The position numbers and the translations under genes are program-made. The notes beneath the pieces were generated by a model. That model saw only the letters and a list, made by a program, of their open reading frames with translations, was not told the origin of the DNA and ran no database searches. Below, piece by piece: positions 48,940 to 61,094 of a DNA stretch of 64,000 bases (position 1 is its first letter; each line of letters opens with the position of its first letter). This DNA comes from Gonatopus flavifemur (lineage: Eukaryota > Arthropoda > Insecta > Hymenoptera > Dryinidae). Location of the stretch: the NCBI GenBank assembly GCA_018340375.1, contig JAFFJZ010000040.1, positions 1,054,001-1,118,000 of the forward strand, given 5' to 3'.

Positions 48940-48941
48940 TA

Positions 48942-50536
48942 TACGAATTTAACGTTTTATATTAAATTTGGAAAAGTTGCACAATCACAGGGTGTGCCAC
49001 ACCTCAAATTGTTACAAATATAATCATACACTGAGGAGAAAATCCCTCAAAAATGAAGATTCCCAATTGTGGAAAGATTTATTCATGAAAGTGAAATAAT
49101 TTTGAATCATTGGAAAGAGTACAAATGATGAAACCTCAATTTTTTTCCAACGTATATTTGAAATACATCATTATTTTTGTGTAATTGGAAGTATACCGTA
49201 TTCCAAATGTCTGACAAAATCGAAGAGATAATTGTTTGTCAGGATTTGGTCACTTTTGCTCATGGCAAGACGATTTCTGACAAAATCACACAAGATTGGA
49301 ACTGTCAGGTTTTATTTTGCTTTGTCTGTCATTTCATGATTTTTTCAACTGATCTACGAACCATTCAATGTCAGGCAAAACTTGACAGATACAGGTCAAA
49401 ATGTTGTCAGGATCTGTCGGATATTTTTAATGAAGTATATTGATATAAACACACTAGCGATTTGGAAGGGTGAGATATGCATTCCAATGCATATATGCAA
49501 AATATTGTAACTGCTCTCTCGCAGTGCGACGTTATGGTCTGTCTGCCCAACTCAAGTGAACGTTAGCGCAGAGACCGTATAAAAGATCCGTGCAGGTTTT
49601 GCTTCTTGTGTCCACGTTACGTAGCTTGTGTGTGTGTAGGACTTTACTCCAACTATAATGAGACATGAGATAGTAATTCAATAGTCCACAGTTCCTTGTT
49701 TGTAATAAATCACATGATTTTTTACAAATAATATGAGAGGCTTTGTAATTTATGTTCCTTTGTCGAGAACGTATATTTAATACTCATGCATTACCAGCAC
49801 TGATATATATTGACTGGATGCAGCATTGCTGATATCTCAACGCTGTATTCGTGGAGCAAATTGAATGCTCAAAACGGTGACAGCACCATCTGGTTGTAAG
49901 CTCAGTTCTCAGGGGAAAATGAATCAACATTGTGATTGAAATGATAAAATCACTCAGCTAAATGGAAAATATACTATAATTTCACCATCGATAATATGAA
50001 AGTGAATTATCGAGAGATTTTAGTGTACTTCCAAGATTGGATATTGCATTTCAACGTCGAATTGACTGATATATTGAACCATGTTATCCAGGACGACCTG
50101 GCTTACCGCTAGGTGGATTTGAGCTTCAATTTTGCTCACGGTTAGAATCGTAAGGTGTATCCAGTTATTTACATATATTCCATACAGCACCAAAGTTCAG
50201 AAAGAGTTCATAATGAATTCATTTGGAACTAGAAGAATTCAGAATGAATACATTGGGAATCCTTTCTGAACTGTGGTGCTATGTGGGATATCAGTGATTA
50301 CTGGCTACCCCTGAAGATGCAAACAGACCCATTGGTTTGAAAAACACACAACTAATACTATTCTGACATATTCGAAAAAGGAGCAATGAAATCAAAATAT
50401 TGCTTCGTACAGACCTTTTTCAATCAACAAACATGGTTTGTACACAGCGATATTGTGATTCTATTGCTTCACTTTTGAATAATTTGTGAGAAAAGATTTA
50501 GCTCGGGTTGCATCGCCAGGGATCGCTGGTATCCCC
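48942..50536. other. Intronic/intergenic stretch with a promoter-like site
   Basis: A clean TATAAAAG stands near 49577, followed by AATAAATCAC near 49703. This could be the core of an old solo LTR or a promoter, but I could not define ends or a duplication. Otherwise only short ORFs. Confidence 0.3.
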
Positions 50537-50540
50537 TTAA

Positions 50541-51905
50541 CCCATTAGCGCCTGAACGGACACTTTTGGACACCAAAGTTCAGAGATTCATTGTACAATG
50601 AACTTGGTCGAAAAAAAATTCTTGAGCCACTGTATCCTATGTTTCTGAGGTCGCTCTTTCGGATGGTGATGTTCAGAAGTCCCTAAAATGAGTTTTTTCC
50701 TGTAAAAATTGCAAATGAAAAAAAACACTGTTTTCTTGAAAAAAAATTTTTGAAGATCATATTTTTGTTTGCGTTTGCATTTTTCTACATACCTAACACC
50801 GATGAATATCGCGTCAATGGAACCTCAACTAAAAGTTATCGGCGTAAGATTAATAAAAAAAAATGTTTATTCATACAAGAAGGCGTCCAAATAATAAATT
50901 TCACTCTTAATCTTCAGCAATTTTTTTCTCGATTCCTAAGGGCTTTAGGAAAAATTTCCTAAGAACAAAAACGTCTCAAAATTGGTCACAGAATACCCTC
51001 AAATTTTTTCACAACCGTAAAAAAACATTTTTGATTTTCCGGAAAATGGAGAAATTGGCATTTTTGAAAAATTGTTGAAAAAATCTGAAAAAATTTGAGG
51101 GTATTTTTCGACTGATTTGCACCTCAATTTGAACAGAATTTGGAATCAATAAATGAAATCACAAATTCATTGAGAAAATATATTTCGATATTTATTACAT
51201 ACTAATAATTACACAATGAAAATGTTGAATTTGTAATTGCTGATCTCAGAAACCATTCAGCATCTCTTCTCTCAATAACTATGGACTTGCGAAAAAATTC
51301 TGTAAGGACAAAAAAAGTCTCAAAATCAGTCAAACGATACCCTCAAATTTGTTCAGATTTTTCAAACAATTTTTCAAAAATGCCAATTTTTCCATTTCCC
51401 GGAAAATTAAAAATGGTCTTTTACGGGTCTGAAAGAATTTGAGGGTATTCTTTGACCAATTTTGAGACGTTTTTGTTCCAAGGAAATTTGTCCCAAAGTC
51501 CTTAGTAATCGTGAAAAAAAAATGCTGAAGATTGAAAGTAAAATTTATTGTTTCGGACGCCTTTTTGTATGGATGAACATTTTTTTTCATCAATCCCAAG
51601 CCGATAACTTCCAGTTGATGGTCTATGGACGCGATATTTATTGGTATTGAGTACGTAGAAAAATGCAAGAGCAAACAAAAATATGATCTTGAAAAATTTT
51701 TTTTTCAAAAACACAGTTCTTTTTTTTTCAATTTGCAATTCTTACACAAAAAACTCATTTTAGGGACTTCTGCACATCACCATTTGAAAGAGCGAACTTC
51801 AAAACATAGGATACAGTGGCTTACAAATTTTTCTTCAACCAAATTTATTGTACAATGAATCTCTGAAATTTGGTGTCCAAAAGTGTCCGTTCAGGCGCTA
51901 ATGGG
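50541..51905. mobile_element. 1.37-kb foldback element with TTAA duplication (piggyBac-type)
   Basis: CCCATTAGCGCCTGAACGGA at the left and its reverse complement at the right are bordered by TTAA (50537-50540 and 51906-51909). The arms pair for about 575 bp each (50541-51115 with 51330-51905), leaving a spacer of about 215 bp. No transposase is coded; ORFs in the arms mirror each other. A piggyBac-type enzyme is the likely mover because of the exact TTAA. Confidence 0.9.
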
Positions 51906-53261
51906 TTAATCAGAGATTTGCACCATCAATCGGTTCAAATGATTTCGTTTTTACAGGGTGGCTTTTCTCTCTACAATCTCACATTTCAAAGGTTGCCTCC
52001 AACACGAAGGGAGTAGAGTGGAGTGGGTTATCTTTAAGTGATAAAAAATTAGGAAATTCTTTCAAATTTGTAAGTTGGTTGGAAGATAATCCACTGTACT
52101 GTACTCTCTCTTTGTCGGGAGGACCCAAACGTATCAGTTCGTTCTGGAACAATGTTCTGGAGAAATTTTCAAGAATGTGAATTTGTATGAGTTGTTCATC
52201 TTTTCATGGTTATAGGAACTTATTGCATCCTAAAGATTATTGATTTTCAGATTCAAATCACGAGTGAAATCGGCCAAGAAGTTTTTGAAGACCGACGTGG
52301 GGAATTACGTAATGGGAAATTCTAATGCCGTTCAAAAATCGCTCTTCAAAATGCAAACTCGAAACATGGCCGTGAAAAGCAAAGGAACAAGATTTTCAAT
52401 AGAGGACAAAGTTTGGGTCATGTCATTGTACAAGCAATCACCCAAGGCTTATCGTTTTTTGCAACAATCGTTTGTCCTTCCATCTGCTGTAACCATCCGA
52501 AAAATATCCCAAAAAGTTCCTCTGGATACTGGAATTCATCCGCAGGTGATTGAAAGACTGCATAGTATGGGTCAACGAATACAGAATGAACAGGATAAAT
52601 CATGTGCACTGATATGGGATGGAATAAGCCTGAAACCGCATTTGGATTATGACAGTAAACTGGACAAGATAGTGGGGTTTGGAGATTATGGAGACCAAAT
52701 TATTTCGAATTTTGCAGACCATGCTTTGGTTTTCATGCTTCGTGGCATCAATCGTTCATGGAAAATCCCCATTTATTATGGATATAGTTCAGCAGCAACC
52801 AAATCTCAAACTTTGTGCAGACTGATCAAGGAAATAATAACGGCTGTGAACAGTACAGAATTTTTAATTATAGCCACTGTTTGTGACCAAGCGTCACCAA
52901 ATGTTTCTGCTATAAACAGTTTAGTCAAAGAAAGTAGTTTAACAGGGGCTGCAAAGGATACTGTACATGCAAAATCACGTGAGTATTAGTGAGTGTTCAT
53001 TGTTAAGTACAAAAACACTTGAAAACCTTTGAAACAAATGTTTTGAGGACGCCATGTTTAGATATCCTGATATTTGTATTTTTCATTAACACAATTTTCT
53101 TACTGCTCCTCGGCAGAGGCAACCTACACCGCACAGGACTTGGAAAAACAATTCTTGAGAATTCATATTTGATTCTTCAAGTCTCAGTCAAGTTCTTTAT
53201 GAACTCTGTCTGATCTGGTGTGCTGTATGAGAAGGTTCGTCTTCTTTTTTCTATCAATGTA

Positions 53262-54872
53262 CACTGGGAAAAAAAAAACCGTAAGGCTATACCTAAAACC
53301 ACGTTGTCCGTACGGTCGCGAAACAAGTTGCATTGGAAACGTGACGCTAGCGTTGCATGCTCGCTGTCGCCACAATAGAAACGTTTGTTAAACCTACTTC
53401 AAACCTTACAGTTAATCTAGCCATAGTTTCGCACGTAAATTCTACAGGGGTTTCAATGCTAGAATTACATCTCATAATAGGTTCGATTTAGTTTCAATTT
53501 TTTTCGTAAATTTTACAGCATATTTCACACTGGAAGTACTTCAAATTACATGGAAAAACAAAATTACGTGTAATATAAGTAGAGCTCGGAATTTTGAATC
53601 CCTCTCGTAGGAAAAATTTTCCTATACTTTTTCTTAGATGAGATTTAGGAGTTTTTGCCAAAGACAAAAAATATATGAACACATATATGTATATAGTGTT
53701 TCTACCTCAAAAAACACTCATGTACGATGTTTCTATCCCAAAAAAATCAGTAGTGATTAGATATATGATTTAATATGAAAAAAAAAATTCGTATTGAACT
53801 CTCATGATTGGAAAAAAAATTTGCTTACGCAGCTAGAATCGAACCAGGGTCTTCATGATTACTACGACAAACACTCACCACTGAGCCATAGACCCCGTTT
53901 TTATTGATCAATGGAAAAAGTGTTTATAACGACCGTATGAATCATTCATATGAATTGTAGAGGATTTATACATATGCATTGTATAAAATCGTATATGAAT
54001 TATATAGGAGTTATATGTGACCCATTTGTAATCCCTAGTGGGAGAGAAACGTGTAAAGCGTGTATTAAGAGTATATATAAAGTTGTAATTTTCACCAGAA
54101 GTAGGAGTATATGTTATATTTTTTGTGTACAAAAGAAAAGAGGACAGGATGCACATAATTTGAGACAAGTATACTCCACATTAATGGGCCATATGTATAG
54201 ATGGAGATAGAAAAATACTGATATGCCACTTATCATTTCGAAGCAATAATTAGATTCATATGGCATTTAGGGTTGGAGAAATCTTTTCAAAAAATTCAAG
54301 GAATCTCATGTGACGTGTTTAGATATATTTAAGAATTCTTGAACATTTTTATATTTTCAGACGATATCTCCAAGACATTTCTTGAACGTTGGTCTTAATA
54401 GCATAGATTTTTGAAACTTTTCTCAAGACTTTTTCAAAATAACAGTCGACAATTTTGTCAAACGAACAAGTTTTTGCAGTTTAGCTGTAGAATATATGAT
54501 AAAAAGGTAATCGGTGAATTCTAAATCACTCTGTTCAATTACTGTTCATTTGATTATTAATTTTCACATTCATTTTTCATTGAAAAATGAACAAATTATT
54601 CAATACAGATTTTTTCTTAACAATCAGATGAGTATCTCAATATATAAAGAATTCGTATAGACCTATTGTCATTCCATATGACACAAATGCTGCTGTAACG
54701 TTAACGTATAACGTACTGTTTAAGGGGCAATTCTATGTAACACCACCGTTTCCAATGTGGTTGCTGCAGCAGTCTCAAACCACGTAAAATTTACGTGAGT
54801 CAACGTTGTTTTGACGTTGAACAAACAACGTGATGCGCTCACGTTGGATTATACCAATCATTTTTCCCAGTG
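53262..54872. mobile_element. 1.6-kb TIR element with TA duplication in intron 52979-55254
   Basis: CACTGGGAAAAA at the left and TTTTTCCCAGTG at the right are bordered by TA. Subterminal ACGTTG/CAACGT-type words occur on both sides. The interior has no transposase; it includes a tRNA-like sequence on the minus strand. Confidence 0.7.
53821..53896 (-). pseudogene. tRNA-like sequence with pol III A and B boxes
   Basis: On the minus strand GGGGTCTATGGCTCAGTGGT contains an A-box (TGGCTCAGTGG). It is followed at tRNA spacing by the B-box GGTTCGATTCT. The acceptor ends do not pair and the T-arm has one mismatch. It is therefore a tRNA pseudogene or the head of a tRNA-derived SINE, not a working tRNA. 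Confidence 0.5.
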
Positions 54873-57144
54873 TATTACAAAACTGTTTTGATTTTGAAGC
54901 CATCTCGTACAGGTGCTTTATATGTGTTTTTATAAGTTATATTTTGTTGTATATCTGATTGAAATTATAATGCTGCATGAAAACGTTCTTCTGATTAGTA
55001 ACGCCTCGCACGTGGTAGTTGCTGATTCAATATCCTATGATTTTCATTATAATTGCATGTGTATAGCATACAGTTTGCGGCGGTTTTGATGGTTGATTTT
55101 AAGCTATAAGAAATTCTGATGAATCTGATGAATTTTATGGACTTTTCTCAAACTGTTGTGCTGATGGGAATTTTCATAATAATTTATCGGATATGTAGAG
55201 ATATTCCGTTCCTAATTGTGTAAGGTTCATTAATGATTTTTCAATTGTATGCAGGTACTACTTTCCATGTTGGAGGACAAGAAGTAATCCCCTTGTATGA
55301 TGGGCCACACATCATGAAGGCTTTTCGCAATAACTTGCTAACCAAGAATTTATAATTCGATATGAAATCTGGGTGCACAGGAAGTTTCAGACGATTTGCT
55401 AACTGGGATCACTTGGAATTAGCCCATGTGATGGATTTGAACCATTCAGATTATAACAGACGGCTACCCAGGATCACTGTCAACCATATTCAGAAGGACA
55501 AGATTCCAAAAATGCGTGTGAAACACGCAGTTCAAACTTTGAGCAGAAGCATGAGTACTTTCATCTCCAATGAAGCTAATCATCAAGGTAAACACCCGGT
55601 GCTAATGACTAATAGATATACTATAATATGTATTGAGTATTTATAGTGCATAATCTATGTTTCTATAATATCTACCTAACTCTCGTGTAACTATCATCAT
55701 GTGATGTATTTGCGTAACTATCATGAACATTTTCATGGAATCAAATATTAAGTGTATAACATTTACTTCGTATGTTATAATCACAGGTCCTGTTTTGACG
55801 AGGAATGGCCTAATGCAAATGCCAAAAGAGGGCAAAGACACCGCATTTTTATTGAAACTGTTGAACGATATATTCGATTCTATCAACAGTCGGGACAATG
55901 AAAAATCCGAAGATACAGCATCTTGGCGGAAACCTATTACGGAAAATAGTGGCCACATACCCTTCTGGATTAGCGCTAGGCGAGAATTGGACAACATGGA
56001 ATATGTGAATAAAAAAACGTTACAACGTACTCGCAAAGTGCCGAGTATATCCAACCTGATATCCACAATAACCAATTTTGAAATTTTGGTTAATCGGGTC
56101 CAGGAATCAGAGATACGGAAGTTTGGTCCTCGTCGGGTTAATCAGGACCCCATTGAGAATTTCTTCGGTCAGATAAGGATGCAAGGGATAACTAATACGA
56201 ATCCCTCCTGTTGGCAATTTCGTGGATCATAAAAAACCTTATTGATCAACAGTTTCTCTACTCCTCATGCACCACATACGAATTGCCAAGAAGATGGATG
56301 TATTTCTATTCAATCTAAAATCTCTTGTGGAAGACGAAACACCGGTCGAGGAAGCGAACGTACAAATCATTCCCTCACGTCCTGAAAATGAAATAAAAGT
56401 AGAAATTGAAAGTGAAAGTGAGTTTGAAAATGAAAATGAATATGAATTGGAATACGCTCCTGATGAAAACATTATTCATTGCACATACGGTGCAAATTAT
56501 CTGTGTCGAAAAATTGTATTATCTAACAAAAATATCAAGAATTGTAAGAATTGTCAAGAATCAATGATCGTACGTGATATTTACGATCGAATGATCATTG
56601 GATGTGCATTTAATCATATTCATTCTTATTTATCAAAACTGATGCCTTCAAAGTGTCATTATCCTGGTTTGAGAATAATTTTGATAGAGAAAGTTGAGAG
56701 CAAAGTCCAAACTGATTGGTTCTCTTGTTCTGAACACAAGCAATTGTTTTTAGATTCATTCTTTAAACATAGCGTACCCATGTTTATTGCGCAGTGGACG
56801 AAGATGATTAACGATACGTTAAGTAGAAAACTTATAAGCATACCAAATAATGTGATGTTCCAAAAGGCTAAACAAAAAGCCAATGAATGTATTTCACATA
56901 AAAAGCTCGAGAAAGAACATGAAGACGTCCTGATAATGGTACATGAATGAAAAAATATCCATATGAAAATTATAAAGTCTTGGAAACAAGGAGTAAGTAT
57001 GTCGACAGAAATTTTGTTTTGTTCCCAACGTTTCGGAACCAACTTGTTCCATCTTTAAGAGGAGAAACTGCAAATATATTTTACACAATAAACATTTCCA
57101 AAACACATAAATTCGAAGAAAAAGATGAATCCAAGTTATCATAA

Positions 57145-57496
57145 AAATTGCGAATATAATATAGTGTTGATGTGAATGATTGAAATGTCACAGAACTTGA
57201 CGCAGAAAGGACTGTACTTCATAAAGCAAAAGAAAATAATTCTCTGCTCTTCTTTTCCAATAAACTTTCACAAACCTAAACGTATCATAAAAGGTCTATA
57301 ATTTTTATGGATTTTTTCTAGTCTTAAACAATGATAGTTGGAAAAGAAAACTTTGGATTATATCGTTCTGGTTTTGTAAAATTAAGTTTTTCATGCGCTT
57401 GCTTGCGTAAACTTCTGTAACATATCATTCATCAGTATTCATACTCATTGTACGTTTATATTAACAAATATTATTAGCGTAAGTTCATCTTCCTCT
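57145..57496. other. Short intergenic stretch, nothing recognised
   Basis: It lies between the P-type gene's last ORF and the second mariner. Confidence 0.4.
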
Positions 57497-57565
57497 TACG
57501 AGGGTGGATTGATAAGTTTCCGGCCTGACCAAGAAAAACAACGTTTTTAAGAATTTTTTTTTTTT

Positions 57566-59599
57566 TTATTTCTCAACATAATCTCCTCCAAGGCTGATAC
57601 ATTTCTCATAGCGGTGTTCTAGTCTAGTAATGCCATCTCTATAGACTGATTCGTCAAGCTCCTCAAAATACCCATTTACAGCTTCGATTACTTCTTCATT
57701 GTCCGCAAATCTCTTACCGCCAAGCCATTTTTTGAGTTTAGGAAACAGATAATAGTCACTCGGGGCTGGGTCTGGAGAGTAGGAAGGGTGCGACATTAAT
57801 TCAAACTTCAGATCGTTGATTTTAGCCATCGCAACGATTGACGTGTGCGCTGGTGCGTTATCGTGATTAGAGACCCTTTAATCAGAGTCTGGTCAACAGG
57901 CTGAAAAATGTGAATGCATTTTGATTGGTCCGCCATGTTTCCTCTAAACTGAGTGGGAGAAATTGCGGCGAATTCAAAATTGTTATCTTGCATATACTCA
58001 GTTTTCCATGATTTATAAGCAAAATATTCACAAACTGGAGGGTGAATGTGTGTCAACTTCTCAGTTGGACTGCAAAATGAATTTTGAAATTAATTCCGAA
58101 AATTTAAACATCGAAGTGTGTAGAAGTTGTAATGGAAATTAAATAACGAGTGAAACTAACCTAGATCAACGTAAACAGTTTTCACCATTTTCACCTCTCC
58201 ATGTGGCGTCAAACTTCAACATTATAATTTTTTATAAAAAATCATTTTTCGTGCATTCTATTTGAACGCAGAGTACGTTTTCTGTGTATTTCGTGTGGCA
58301 CAACAACGTACTCATGATGAAACTTCCACAATCAGGTGAGTGATATATCAAAGGGTCTCTATACCTACCTAATTGTGGAAGTTTCATGATGAGTACGTTG
58401 TTGTGCCACACGAAATACACAGAAAACGTACACTGCGTTTAAATAGAATGCACGAAAAATGATTTTTTATAAAAAATTATAATGTTAAAGTTTGACGCCA
58501 CATGGAGAGGTGAAATGGTGAAAACTGTTTACGTTGATCTAGGTTAGTTTCACTCGTTACTTAATTTCCATTATACCTTCTAGACACTTCGATGTTTAAA
58601 TTTTCGGAATTAATTTCAAAATTCATTTTGCAGTCCAACTGAGAAGTTGACGCACATTCACCCTCCAGTTTGTGAATATTTTGCTTATATAACTGAAGTG
58701 TTATGGAAAACTGAGTGTATGCAAAATAACAATTTTGAATTCGCCGCAATTTCTCCCACTCAGTTTAGAGGAAACATGGCGGACCAATCAAAATGCATTC
58801 ACATTTTTCAGCCTGTTGACCAGACTCTGATTGAAGGGTCTCTAATCGTGATGAAACAAGATTTTTTTCTTCGCCAGATGAGGTCGTTTAATTTTCACTT
58901 CGTGGCTCAAACGTTGCAATGAGTCTGCGTAGTATTGACCAGTGATAGTTTTACCCTTTTCAAGGTAATCAATGTATATAATACCTCTTGCATCCCAGAA
59001 AACAGTAGCCATAACCTTGTTCGCCGAAAAAATTGTTTTTGCCTCCTTTGGAGTTGGTTCCCCTGTCCGATCCACTGTTTGGACTGTTCTTTGGTTTCAG
59101 GAGTGTAGTGGTGGACCCAAGTTTCGTCAACGGTTACGAATCGACGCAAAAATTCGCTTGGATTACGCTTATACAACGCCAAATTGGCGGTAGAAATGTT
59201 CTTTCGAATCAATTTTTGGTCGACTGTTAGCAAACGCGGCACCCATCTTGCACAGAGCTTTTCCATATACAAATGTTGGTGCAAAATATTTTGTACACGT
59301 TCATATGACATCTGACAGGTCTCAGCTATCTCACGAACTTTTAATCTGCGATCTTTCAGCACTATTTGATGGATTTTTTCGATCATATCTGGAGTTGTGA
59401 CCTCAATGGGGCGTCACGAGCGAGGCTCATCAGAGGTGCTCACACGACCCTTTTTAAACTCGGAAACCCACTGCTTAACGGTTGAATATGATGGGGAGGA
59501 TGTCCCCAGTGTTGAGTCCATCTCTTCTTCAATTTCCTTCGGCGTTCACCCCTTCAAATAAAAGTATTTAATGACAGCACGATTTTCCAGCTTTTCCAT
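57566..59599 (-). pseudogene. Mariner transposase, copy 2, dead
   Basis: The minus-strand frame from the ATG at 59597-59599 matches copy 1 closely over all blocks (WVPRLLT, VTVDETWVHHY, SYSPDPAPSDYYLFP). Two nonsense changes are visible: TGA for TTA after YFYLKG (Leu in copy 1), and TGA at the Gly of SGRPIE. A 977-bp element splits the gene at the HHDNAPAH motif, which carries the second catalytic Asp. It cannot make an enzyme. Confidence 0.9.
57868..58844. mobile_element. 977-bp foldback element with 8-bp duplication inside mariner copy 2
   Basis: ATCGTGAT stands on both sides (57860-57867 and 58845-58852). TAGAGACCCTTTAATCAGAG and its near reverse complement form the ends, and the arms pair for nearly their whole length (about 480 bp each). 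The 8-bp duplication suggests hAT-type mobilisation. ORFs in the arms (MTHIHPPVCEYFAY on both strands) are mirror copies. Confidence 0.9.
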
Positions 59600-59830
59600 T
59601 TTTACGCAAAACACAGAGGCGTCTTGGTCAGCGTGCTCTCAAAACTAAACTAACATGGCGATCGGACTGAAACTATAGCTACAAGCTATCTAAGGATGGT
59701 ACTATAGAACGCCACCTCAAGGTAGGCCTAGTGGCGCCATCTTTTGGTCAGGCCGGAAACTTATCAATCCACCTTCGTATAGTTCAAGTACGTTTTTATT
59801 GATACTTTTAGTGTGTAAATTGTGTTTTTA

Positions 59831-59874
59831 GTGTGTCCCCCTGAAGATGGACTAGTTAGCTCCGAACCGTTGGG
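59831..59874 (+). ncRNA. Hammerhead-ribozyme-like relic, probably from a Penelope-like element
   Basis: CTGAAGA matches the hammerhead CTGANGA core. GGA and TCC can form a short stem II, followed by GAAC where an active ribozyme has GAAA. Penelope-like retroelements are known to carry such minimal hammerheads with this CCTGAAGATGG...CCGAAACG wording. Here the GAAA change suggests it is inactive. Confidence 0.45.
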
Positions 59875-60912
59875 AAAGAAATAATATTCCTATCGACATA
59901 CTTATTCTTCGTTTCCATGGCTTCATAATCTTTCATCATAGCAGAAGGAGTCAATATCTCTATCATTGAATCATATTCACCTTTTCTATACAAGTTTATG
60001 TTATATTTCTTTGAATCTTCGTACTCGGTGATGTGACTCGGAACATATGTGATATATATTCTGTGATATACGAAACAAATTGTGATAAGCGTGAATTACA
60101 ATTCATTATTATAATAGAATTATAGAAGTATATTAGAAAAAAACAGTCGATGAAACTTCGACTTTGAATGAGTATTGAAAATTTGTAGAAAAGCTGTGCA
60201 TGTGTGTGGCTGAAAGTGCAAACGAGTGTCTCGACCGTGCGTGGGTACGTGTGTTACTGTTCCCCTGAAAAACAATGAACAAACGTTTTTTTTCTTTCCA
60301 TTATGAAAAGTTTATAGACAATATAAGGAAGGAAAGGTTTTTCTGAAAACCATATCGAAAAAATCACAAGCGTGCAATATATTTGCTGCTCTTCTCATCA
60401 CAATGGACATTTCAGTCCAAAGTTGAAATATACATAACGGGATTATGTAAATGTAAAAAATTTTATGTTACACGTGCGTGTTTTTATAATGGTTATTGAC
60501 TTATTGTTGCTTTACAATGCTTTTGTTTATAACACGGTACAAATTATGATATAATAATACACATTGTGATGCCATGCAAATAATGATGCAATATAATTTT
60601 TTTATGAGAATATATATATATTTTTCATTATACATGTTTAGAACATTATTTTCTCAAATCCGATATTTTTCTCCATTTATTTTCAGGTATTCATACATGA
60701 ATTGTGTTTGACAAAATTTTTTGTATGAAATCAGTGCGCTTTATTGATTAGGATTTAGAACCTGATCAATATATTGTGGTCACTTATTTCATATATTGCA
60801 ATTTTGTTGGAAATAATTCTCTCCTTCTCATTCACATGGATGCAACCGGAGATGAATGTGTTAGGTACAAGCAGTATGCATGTAGTAGTACATATAATCC
60901 AGACAAAATGGC
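59875..60912. other. AT-rich intergenic stretch, nothing recognised
   Basis: Short ORFs without motifs. Confidence 0.4.
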
Positions 60913-61094
60913 GGCCGTATAGACGCCACACGGGTATAGCAGGATATGTGCATGTGTGGGTGAGATGAAACGGAACCACACAATTTCGTTTCATATATAC
61001 GTGAGAGGATTCCCTAGTTCGCTGGAGGTACCGTCCGGCGGCGCTGAAAATCGGTCTGAGAATTTTATATTTGAGTTTATGTCCCCTGACCGGA
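60913..61094 (-). repeat. ~185-bp repeat, copy 2 (inverted relative to 43337-43533)
   Basis: Reverse complement of the first copy with scattered substitutions and a small gap. Similarity starts at ATGGCGGCCGTATAGACGCC and ends at the CCGG near 61093. Confidence 0.8.

Larger units (their letters stand above)
45083..56950 (+). pseudogene. P-type transposase gene with THAP domain, seven or eight exons, broken
   Basis: Exons by phase: 45083-45364, 45985-46155, 46211-46306, 46389-46544, 46604-46824, 52251-52978, 55255-55587 and 55787-56950. Exon 1 is a THAP zinc finger (CVVPGC; W in KIWLQAI; CRKH; AVPSLF), which binds element ends. The catalytic RNase H-like part has SCALIWDGISLKPHLDYDSK, KLDKIVGFGDYG, FADHALVFMLRG, WKIPIYYGYSSAATK and TVCDQASPN. 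It continues with YDGPHIMKAFRNNLLTKN (GTP-binding type insertion), then NQDPIENFFGQIRMQG, whose Glu is the likely third acidic residue. Junctions agree in phase, for example A-K-S-R across the intron 52979-55254. Lesions: TGA 46295-46297, TAA 46622-46624, TAA 55353-55355, TAA 56230-56232 and a shift near 56290. Two large introns (46825-52250, 52979-55254) hold inserted elements. THAP9 and Drosophila P are known relatives. Confidence 0.8.
57499..59777 (-). mobile_element. Mariner copy 2, interrupted by a foldback element
   Basis: Ends identical in type to copy 1 (CGAGGGTGGATTGATAAGTT at the left; one change at the right) are bordered by TA at 57497-57498 and 59778-59779. Without the 977-bp insertion and its 8-bp duplication, the length is 1294 bp, close to copy 1. 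Confidence 0.9.

Noticed and set aside
50305..50346. CTGAAGA followed by CAAAC...GTTTG as a second hammerhead
   Set aside because: The GAAA core overlaps the supposed stem and no cleavage-site stem is visible; likely chance.
43337..61094. A Polinton-sized element defined by the 190-bp inverted repeats
   Set aside because: No DNA polymerase B, integrase, ATPase or capsid-type ORF was found between them.
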